Below, in pieces: positions 8,411 through 12,832 of a stretch of DNA of 12,832 bases. The position numbers and the translations under genes are program-made. Position 1 is the first letter of the stretch, and every line of letters begins with the position of its first letter. The stretch is taken from NCBI GenBank assembly GCA_024762895.1, contig JANTGN010000066.1:1-12832 (forward strand), given 5' to 3'. The notes beneath the pieces were generated by a model. It was not told where the DNA came from. It did not search any database and saw only the letters and a list, made by a program, of their open reading frames with translations. This stretch comes from Thiotrichales bacterium. GTDB lineage: Bacteria > Pseudomonadota > Gammaproteobacteria > J044.

Positions 8411-8515
8411 AGGGAGTGATTTGTGAGAGTCAGGTTTTTCCTGCTATCGGCCCCTCGGCAGCTACTCCATCTTTGGCTAAGGCGCCTACTTTTGGTGATT
8501 GCCCCCTCTATATCC
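8403..8515. repeat. Separated 12-bp perfect inverted repeat at the end of the ATPase gene
   Basis: GGATATAGAGGG (8403-8414, spanning the ATPase stop codon) is the exact reverse complement of CCCTCTATATCC (8504-8515), 89 bp downstream. The second arm also takes part in a local hairpin, CCCCTC (8503-8508) with GAGGGG (8517-8522). Neither structure has a T-run, so this is not a standard intrinsic terminator, although it sits where a terminator for two converging transcripts would be expected. Confidence 0.4.
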
Positions 8516-8560
8516 TGAGGGGTAGGCACAGGGAAGTGTCTGCAAAAGGATATCCTCCCT

Positions 8561-8597
8561 CGGCGCTTAATGCACTGTTCGAAACTTTGAGGCGCCG
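8561..8597. other. GC-rich hairpin between converging genes
   Basis: CGGCGC (8561-8566) pairs with GCGCCG (8592-8597) around a loop of about 25 nt, just past the stop of the minus-strand membrane-protein gene. On that strand the stem is followed by GAGGGAGGATATCC and only then TTTT. It may slow or stop transcription but does not fit the classic terminator pattern. Confidence 0.25.
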
Positions 8598-8600
8598 GTC

Positions 8601-9074
8601 CTATTTCTTTTTCCCACTGCCCATTATCATCTTCACTAGTGGTGCGATGGTGCTCATGGCAGCACCCGAAAACGAGCTAAAGCCTTCACGAATACCGCGT
8701 ACATCGTCGATGATCTGATCTAATTCGGCCTTGACCTGTTCCACATCACGATTGAGTTCGGCATAGGCCAGGTCGCGCACCTCGCGGGCCAGTCTTTCGT
8801 CCTGTTCCCTGTGACCGATCTTGTTAGCGGCGAGTATGACAATAATAGCCACACCCACATCGGCCAGGGCCACGTAAAAGGCTGCCAGGGCCGGTCCGTG
8901 TTGTGGGGAAAGGGCGTGAAAGCCGGCAAAGTTGAACATACCCAGGGCCAGCAGTCCGAAAATCATGGCCACGGCATATAGCACGGTGCGTCCGGTGGCT
9001 CGCTGGGTACGGATCTGTGCCAGGGTAATTTCTGCACGGGCCAGAATCTGTAGTTTCAGTATGGTGTCAGACAT
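8601..9074 (-). CDS. Two-helix membrane protein, YqjE / phage-holin-like family
   Basis: This 157-residue protein has a short amphipathic N-terminus, membrane segments at about 30-50 (VLYAVAMIFGLLALGMF) and 63-84 (LAAFYVALADVGVAIIVILA), and a long charged cytoplasmic helix (about 87-130, probable coiled coil), ending in a GSGKKK tail. This layout fits small inner-membrane proteins of the YqjE / putative holin superfamily III type. Known relatives in enterobacteria sit beside yqjD, as here. The ribosome binding site AAGGAG overlaps the stop codon of the upstream YqjD-like gene (11 nt between the genes), so the two are translationally coupled. No lysis genes are near, so a true phage holin role is unlikely. 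Biochemical function is unknown; family assignment is moderate and rests on topology and neighbour. Confidence 0.85.
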   Translation of the reverse strand: MSDTILKLQILARAEITLAQIRTQRATGRTVLYAVAMIFGLLALGMFNFAGFHALSPQHGPALAAFYVALADVGVAIIVILAANKIGHREQDERLAREVRDLAYAELNRDVEQVKAELDQIIDDVRGIREGFSSFSGAAMSTIAPLVKMIMGSGKKK

Positions 9075-9085
9075 GGAAAGACTCC

Positions 9086-9436
9086 TTAACGGGGTAGCAG
9101 ACGGCCTACGAGTATGCCTGCGGCGAATACGGCTAGCAGCTTAGTTGTACTTTCATCTTTCAAGCTCTCGTCCAGGCTCTCAATGAGCTCTATGAAATGG
9201 GAAGGAAGATCATCCATAACTTCCTTGATGGTATCCTTGACGTCAAACTCTGTGTCGTCGTCGGCCGATGGTTCTGCTGCAGTTTTATCTTCATTAGATG
9301 TTTCTTTTTCAGCGTCTACGTTGGCTTTCAGTGCCTCAAGTTGTTCCCGCAATTCATCCAGTTCGACCTGGATTGAGTCGTTTCTGGACCTCGCGCGTTT
9401 GGATCGCATCTGGGACTGATTATTATCCGTCGTCAT
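9086..9436 (-). CDS. YqjD/ElaB-like (DUF883-type) tail-anchored protein
   Basis: This 116-residue protein has a basic N-terminus (RSKRARSR), a heptad-like coiled coil (about 22-45, VELDELREQLEALKA), an acidic stretch (about 43-65), a second helical part and one C-terminal hydrophobic segment (about 99-114, LLAVFAAGILVGRLL) ending in PR. The final AGxLxGxLL-type membrane segment followed by a basic residue is the hallmark of YqjD/ElaB/YgaM-like proteins, which in E. coli are C-tail-anchored inner-membrane proteins reported to bind ribosomes in stationary phase. The central acidic insert and weak overall similarity make this a family-level guess. AGGGGA lies eight bases before ATG 9436. It is the first gene of a two-gene operon with the holin-like gene. 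A 15-bp palindrome lies about 30 bp upstream. Confidence 0.85.
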   Translation of the reverse strand: MTTDNNQSQMRSKRARSRNDSIQVELDELREQLEALKANVDAEKETSNEDKTAAEPSADDDTEFDVKDTIKEVMDDLPSHFIELIESLDESLKDESTTKLLAVFAAGILVGRLLPR

Positions 9437-9464
9437 GACTACTTTCCCCTATAGCTCAACATTT

Positions 9465-9479
9465 CCAGAAATATTCTGG
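9465..9479. promoter_or_regulatory. 15-bp palindrome upstream of the YqjD-like operon (possible operator)
   Basis: CCAGAA-ATA-TTCTGG is a perfect 6+6 inverted repeat with a 3-base centre, ending 28 bp upstream of the ATG at 9436. Its position between the expected promoter and the ribosome binding site fits a repressor operator. I do not recognise the cognate regulator. Confidence 0.4.
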
Positions 9480-9530
9480 CTTTATCAATACAAAGATTTC
9501 ACATTAAGACCATAAGCCCAATAATAACCA

Positions 9531-9550
9531 TTTTTTCTGCTTTTTTCTGC
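9531..9550. repeat. Tandem duplication of a 10-mer
   Basis: TTTTTTCTGC occurs twice head to tail in the AT-rich region upstream of the YqjD-like operon. It looks like a simple slippage-type repeat. On the minus strand it gives A-tracts spaced one helical turn apart, which could bend promoter DNA. Confidence 0.6.
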
Positions 9551-9676
9551 GTAATTGCCTGTGTTACGAAAATGATCAAATTATTGAATCTAGAAGTAGG
9601 TTCAACAAACACTCACTACCAAAAATGGTTTGTCGAGCACTTTTAAATCATGCTATGCACAAGGACCTTTAATTGA

Positions 9677-9694
9677 CTGGCAACATCCTGCCAG
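9677..9694 (-). terminator. Possible terminator hairpin after ycaO
   Basis: CTGGCA (9677-9682) and TGCCAG (9689-9694) form a perfect 6-bp stem with a 6-base loop, 25 bp past the ycaO stop. On the minus strand it is followed by TCAATTAAA, not a solid T-run, so termination would be weak or Rho-assisted. It could instead be a protein-binding site for the downstream promoter. Confidence 0.3.
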
Positions 9695-9719
9695 CACTTA
9701 GGTAAGCATCTGGTTAACT

Positions 9720-11423
9720 TTACCTGGACCGCCTGGACCACGCCCTGGCATAGGCATCCAGCAGGGACTGGTGAAAGGGGTCTTCACCGGGGTTGCTGAT
9801 GCCATGAAATGTCTTCTTGCCACTGAGGCACTGCAGGGCGGTTTCTACCTGCTCCGCGCCATAGAGTGCTGTGAGTGACGGTTGGTAACGTGTCAGGTCC
9901 TCGCCTGCAAGTTCCAGATCCAGCATGTGATAAAGGCATTGCATGAGGCGACTGCGGTCGGCCGGCAGTGCCTCGATCTCCTGTATCCAGCCTAAATAGT
10001 CCAGCGCCATTTCATGGTCACCGGTGGCCAGGGCGGTCCAGAGTCGTAGTTCGCCCAGGCGCAGGTGGTTCCAGTAGGAATTGGTATCAGGGCGATGTCC
10101 GGCCAGTTCATGCAGCGGCGTCATGTCGTCCAGCTGCACCTCTTCGATCCACTGGGTAAGCCGGGTTAACTGTTCATCATTCAGATTCGGCATGGACCAC
10201 AGGCAGTCGAGCACCGGCACGGCGGTATTGTTGTTGGCATACCAGAGGTCTTCAGGGGGATAGATCTCGGAATAACCCGGCACGATGATGCGGCAGGCGT
10301 AAAAACCCATCTCGGTATAGTCACGTACATAGATCCTGTGTTCGTCTTCGTTCAGCAGCTGGGTGAGGTGCTCGTACTGTTCCTCGGTGCTGCCGGGGAA
10401 GTTCCAGTGTACGAATTCGAAGTCGGCATCATCGGCCAGGAAGCGCCAGTGGATCAGGCCGGAGGCATCGATGAAATGGGTCTCCAGGTTTTCAACCGAG
10501 GCGACCTCTTCCTGATCACTGGTGGGTTGTGAAAAGCCCTTCATGGATTCCAGGGCCCGGCCCTGTAGCAGTTCGGTCACGGTACGTTCCAGGGCCACCT
10601 CGAAGAGGGGGTGCGCACCAAAGCTGGCAAAGCAGCTGCCGTCCTCGGGATTCAACAGCGTGACATTGATGACCGGGTAGCGTCCACCCAGGGAGGCATC
10701 CTTCAGCAGCAGGGTATAACCCTCGTTGCGGATGGCAGCAACGGATTGCGCAATGCTCGGATAACTATCAACCACAGACCGGGGAATGTCGGGCAGGCAG
10801 AGTCCTTCACGCAGGATACGTATACGCGTGGCGCGCTCGAAGATTTCGGACAGGGCCTGAACCCGGGCCTCGGCTGGTGTGTTACCCGCCGACATACCGT
10901 TGCTGGCATAGAGGTTTTCCAGCAGGTTGACCGGTAGCCAGACGGTGTGATCGTTATCGATGCGTGTAAAGGGCAGGGTGCAGATACCCCGTTCCTGGTT
11001 GGCGCTGTTGATCTCGACCAGGCTGGCGGAATCGAGTACACCCTCGGCATTATAAAAATCCTGCAGTGGGGCATCATTGATCAGGTCGGGGTGATCCTCA
11101 GCCAGCCAGCGTTCGTCCGGATAGTGGGTGAAACGTTCTCGCGAGAATGATTCACCCAGATGGAAATCGGCAAAGAAGTAGTTGGTGGCCAGCCGTTCGA
11201 AGAATTCCCCGAGGGCACTGGCCAGGGCGGCATCTTTCGAGCGCCCCTTACCGTTGGTAAAGAGCTGTGGGCAGTTCAGGTCACGGATATGCACGGACCA
11301 GACATTAGGTACCGGGTTAAGCCAGGAGTGCGGCTGCACATCATAACCCAGGGCCTTGAGCTGGGCCTGCATGGTGGCGATAGATTGTTCAAGTTCCTGG
11401 TCTTTACCGGGTATGAAGGTCAT
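9720..11423 (-). CDS. ycaO: YcaO, RimO-associated ribosomal S12 methylthiolation factor
   Basis: This 567-residue protein is close in length to E. coli YcaO. The N-terminal YcaO domain (about 1-400) shows the ATP-binding Glu-rich helices: GEFFERLATNYF (E73, E76), LSEIFERATRIR (E193, E196, R197) and EVALERTVTELLQGRA (E275, E279, E284). The C-terminal part (about 410-567) is all-helical, matching the TPR-like tail of the E. coli protein. YcaO proteins use ATP to activate amide bonds. The E. coli member works with RimO to enhance beta-methylthiolation of an Asp in ribosomal protein S12. No precursor peptide, dehydrogenase or export gene is nearby, so an azole-peptide biosynthesis role is unlikely. 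ATG 11423 is preceded by AGGA at good spacing. It is divergent from the ybfF-like gene across about 120 bp. The family is certain; the S12 role is by homology. Confidence 0.93.
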   Translation of the reverse strand: MTFIPGKDQELEQSIATMQAQLKALGYDVQPHSWLNPVPNVWSVHIRDLNCPQLFTNGKGRSKDAALASALGEFFERLATNYFFADFHLGESFSRERFTHYPDERWLAEDHPDLINDAPLQDFYNAEGVLDSASLVEINSANQERGICTLPFTRIDNDHTVWLPVNLLENLYASNGMSAGNTPAEARVQALSEIFERATRIRILREGLCLPDIPRSVVDSYPSIAQSVAAIRNEGYTLLLKDASLGGRYPVINVTLLNPEDGSCFASFGAHPLFEVALERTVTELLQGRALESMKGFSQPTSDQEEVASVENLETHFIDASGLIHWRFLADDADFEFVHWNFPGSTEEQYEHLTQLLNEDEHRIYVRDYTEMGFYACRIIVPGYSEIYPPEDLWYANNNTAVPVLDCLWSMPNLNDEQLTRLTQWIEEVQLDDMTPLHELAGHRPDTNSYWNHLRLGELRLWTALATGDHEMALDYLGWIQEIEALPADRSRLMQCLYHMLDLELAGEDLTRYQPSLTALYGAEQVETALQCLSGKKTFHGISNPGEDPFHQSLLDAYARAWSRRSR

Positions 11424-11545
11424 GGGGTGTTATCCTGCCGGTGGCATGGGCTATTGGGTGAACGAAGTTAACGGATGAGTTGCAGCATCAGGCAGTGCAT
11501 TTTAAGCTGTCCTTACTCATACAGGCCACCATTAATAGCTTTTTT

Positions 11546-12319
11546 ATGACACTTTATTACCGCGAATATGGCCATCCGGTTCCTGGTTTTCCCAGCCTGT
11601 TATTCCTGCATGGGCTGTTTGGTTCCTCGATTAACTGGAACACCATTGCCCGACATTTTGAAGCGGACTGGCACATCATCGTACCTGACCTGCGTAACCA
11701 TGGCCGTTCACCCCACGATGACCAGATGTCTTATCCTTTGATGGCAAAGGATGTTTCATCACTCATCGATCAACTAGGTATTGAGCAAATTATCCCGGTC
11801 GGTCACAGCATGGGTGGTAAGACCGCGTTGACACTGGCGCAGCAGCGGCCAGAGCTCGTTGAACGACTGGTTGTTGTGGATATCGCCCCGGTTTCCTACA
11901 GGGGGGGATTTGCCGATGTCATCGCGGCATTTCAGTCCGTAGATTTACAGGGATTAAATTCAAGAAATGAGGCGGATCGGATGATGTCTACGCATATTTC
12001 TGAAGCGGGAATACGTCAGTATCTCCTGCAGAACCTCGAGCAAAAGCAGGGAGTCTGGCAATGGCGTATCCATCTCGAAGGTATTCTGACTTCGATGGAT
12101 AGCATTCGGGGCTTTGAGCCTGGTTGTCGAATACCCTACCCAGGAGACAGCCTGATTATTCGGGGTGAATACTCCGACTATGTTTTACCGGAGTATGAGA
12201 CGACGATACGTCAGTGTCTGCCCAGGGTGCGTATCGAGATGTTGCCGGGGGTAGGGCATTGGGTCTATGCAGAAGATCCCGAGGGTTTTATACAATGCCT
12301 GGCAGCCTTCCTTAATTAA
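11546..12319 (+). CDS. ybfF: Alpha/beta-fold hydrolase, YbfF-type esterase
   Basis: This 257-residue cytoplasmic esterase resembles E. coli YbfF along its length: LHGLFGSSINW (oxyanion-hole HG at 22-23), PDLRNHGRSP (48-56), nucleophile elbow GHSMGGK with S88, VVDIAPVSY (110-118) and GVGHWVYAE with H238. S88, D112 and H238 align with the triad I recall for YbfF (Ser, Asp of the DIAP block, His). Relatives hydrolyse short-chain acyl esters, including acyl-CoA-like substrates; the true substrate is unknown. I chose ATG 11546 because it starts the family-typical first strand (MTLYYREYG). The frame is open upstream to TTG 11480, but that extension is not conserved-looking. No strong ribosome binding site precedes 11546, so the start is less certain than the function. 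It is divergent from ycaO and probably monocistronic. Confidence 0.92.
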   Translation: MTLYYREYGHPVPGFPSLLFLHGLFGSSINWNTIARHFEADWHIIVPDLRNHGRSPHDDQMSYPLMAKDVSSLIDQLGIEQIIPVGHSMGGKTALTLAQQRPELVERLVVVDIAPVSYRGGFADVIAAFQSVDLQGLNSRNEADRMMSTHISEAGIRQYLLQNLEQKQGVWQWRIHLEGILTSMDSIRGFEPGCRIPYPGDSLIIRGEYSDYVLPEYETTIRQCLPRVRIEMLPGVGHWVYAEDPEGFIQCLAAFLN

Positions 12320-12348
12320 GTCACCCAGTATATTCGAAATCAATCACC

Positions 12349-12370
12349 CCCTGAGCCGAGGGTTAATTTT
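12349..12370 (+). terminator. Weak possible terminator after the ybfF-like gene
   Basis: CCCT (12349-12352) and AGGG (12359-12362) form a 4-bp stem with loop GAGCCG, followed by TTAATTTT, about 30 bp past the stop codon. The stem is short, so this is only a candidate. Confidence 0.25.
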
Positions 12371-12376
12371 CGCCGA

Positions 12377-12392
12377 TGTGAGAATAATCACA
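12377..12392. promoter_or_regulatory. CRP-type binding site upstream of the secreted Gly-rich protein
   Basis: TGTGA-GAATAA-TCACA is an exact match to the core CRP/Vfr consensus TGTGA-N6-TCACA, and the palindrome extends one more base on each side (ATGTGA and TCACAT). It is centred at 12384.5, 107 bp before the ATG at 12492. A candidate -10 box, TATATT (12442-12447), would put the site near -70, a usual class I activation position. It is in a true intergenic region, which favours function. Confidence 0.55.
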
Positions 12393-12441
12393 TTTGTAGT
12401 ACGACGTTCCCGGAATATTCAGGTTCATTTCATCTTGTTCT

Positions 12442-12447
12442 TATATT
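12442..12447 (+). promoter_or_regulatory. Candidate -10 box for the Gly-rich protein gene
   Basis: TATATT lies 45 bp upstream of the start codon in an AT-rich stretch. An alternative is TATAGA at 12455-12460. The -35 region is poor (TTCAGG, 12418-12423, 18 bp upstream), as expected for an activator-dependent promoter such as one driven by CRP. Confidence 0.3.
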
Positions 12448-12491
12448 CTTAATTTATAGAAACAGGTTTGGTGATAACGAAGGAGAACATC

Positions 12492-12832
12492 ATGCTAAGA
12501 CTTATCGCATTTACATCCGTATTAACGGCGGGTGCCTTAGCCATGAGTGCCGCTTATTCGGCTGAAGAGGTTCAGGCAGCCGAGGAAAGTATTGAGCGTG
12601 CCATGAATCAGTCACGGACCATGGTTCAGGAAACCGAGAAAACTCAGGCGAATCAGCCCCAGGCCTCTGGCGATCAACGTCAGATGAGATATCGGGATCA
12701 GAACATGCATCAGGAAGGTCAGGGGCGTGGTTACGGTCAGGGTGGTCGCTATGACCAGGGTTATGGCCAGGGTGGCCGCTATGGTAAAGGTCCTGGTTAT
12801 GGACGCGAAGGTGGTCAGTATCAACAAGGGCC
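12492..12832 (+). CDS. Secreted Gly/Tyr/Gln/Arg-rich repeat protein, 3' end missing
   Basis: The frame is open from ATG 12492 to the right edge (113 codons, no stop). AAGGAG (12479-12484) gives an excellent ribosome binding site. The N-terminus is a signal peptide (about 1-23, MLRLIAFTSVLTAGALAMSA, probably cut after AYSA). A short acidic/polar helical part (about 24-55, EEVQAAEESIERAMNQ) follows, then a low-complexity region rich in Gln, Gly, Tyr and Arg with two 10-residue units, GYGQGGRYDQ (80-89) and GYGQGGRYGK (90-99), and the looser GPGYGREGGQYQQG. I do not recognise the family. Gly/Tyr-rich exported proteins can be matrix, surface or RNA/metal-interacting proteins, but nothing here decides. 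The CRP-type site upstream suggests carbon- or cAMP-linked control. Confidence 0.85.
   Translation, partial: MLRLIAFTSVLTAGALAMSAAYSAEEVQAAEESIERAMNQSRTMVQETEKTQANQPQASGDQRQMRYRDQNMHQEGQGRGYGQGGRYDQGYGQGGRYGKGPGYGREGGQYQQG
12729..12788 (+). repeat. Two tandem 30-bp coding repeats
   Basis: Units 12729-12758 and 12759-12788 each encode GYGQGGRY plus two variable residues (DQ, then GK). The copies differ mainly at third codon positions (TAC/TAT, GGT/GGC), so the peptide repeat is held while the DNA has drifted, suggesting selection on the protein. Confidence 0.8.

Noticed and set aside
8401..8718. A 105-codon plus-strand open frame spanning the ATPase-holin gap
   Set aside because: It starts inside the ATPase 3' end, runs into the opposite-strand membrane-protein gene, and its composition is not protein-like in the intergenic part. 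No homology is recognised.
8601..9074. Reading the two-helix protein as a true phage holin, implying a prophage
   Set aside because: No endolysin, spanin or other phage gene is nearby, and the coupled YqjD-like gene and long cytoplasmic coiled coil fit the chromosomal YqjE-type better.
9720..11423. A RiPP (azole or thioamide peptide) biosynthetic cluster around the YcaO gene
   Set aside because: There is no precursor peptide, cyclodehydratase partner, dehydrogenase or transporter, and the length and helical C-terminal domain match the E. coli housekeeping YcaO.
12612..12827. Minus-strand Thr/Ile/Leu-rich open frame at the right edge
   Set aside because: It is the complement of the Gly/Tyr-rich repeat gene; its hydrophobic look comes from reading GGT/GGC/CAG repeats backwards. 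The plus-strand gene has the signal peptide and ribosome binding site.

Overview
This window looks like chromosomal DNA of a moderate-GC gammaproteobacterium. The evidence is an E. coli-type YcaO (partner of the S12 methylthiotransferase RimO), a YbfF-type esterase, a YqjD/YqjE-like membrane pair, and a perfect CRP-type palindrome. No species can be named. I see no mobile element, phage, CRISPR array, tRNA or rRNA.

Positions 1-5545, minus strand: a compact four-gene signalling operon. In transcription order it encodes (a) a sensor histidine kinase with a periplasmic solute-binding-protein (SBP) domain, (b) a stand-alone receiver protein overlapping it by 8 bp, (c) a hybrid with an N-terminal receiver and a C-terminal histidine kinase, and (d) a large sensor with an SBP domain, two membrane segments, a Cache-like periplasmic domain, a third membrane segment and a PAS domain, which runs off the left edge. 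The two SBP domains are clearly related to each other. No DNA-binding output domain is visible, so the output lies beyond the window or acts at the protein level.

Positions 5711-8410, plus strand: a complete P-type ATPase of the Ca2+-transporting (P2) type, divergent from the signalling operon across a short promoter region.

Positions 8601-9436, minus strand: a two-gene operon of small membrane proteins, a YqjD/ElaB-like tail-anchored protein and a two-helix YqjE/holin-like protein. The 15-bp palindrome just upstream may be an operator. This pair converges with the ATPase, and the roughly 190-bp gap between them has inverted repeats but no classic terminator.

Positions 9720-11423, minus strand: ycaO, divergent from a ybfF-like alpha/beta hydrolase at 11546-12319.

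Positions 12492 to the right edge, plus strand: the 5' part of a secreted protein rich in Gly, Tyr, Gln and Arg with 10-residue repeats. It is preceded by a good ribosome binding site and a TGTGA-N6-TCACA site. It and the multi-sensor signalling operon are the least ordinary parts of the window.
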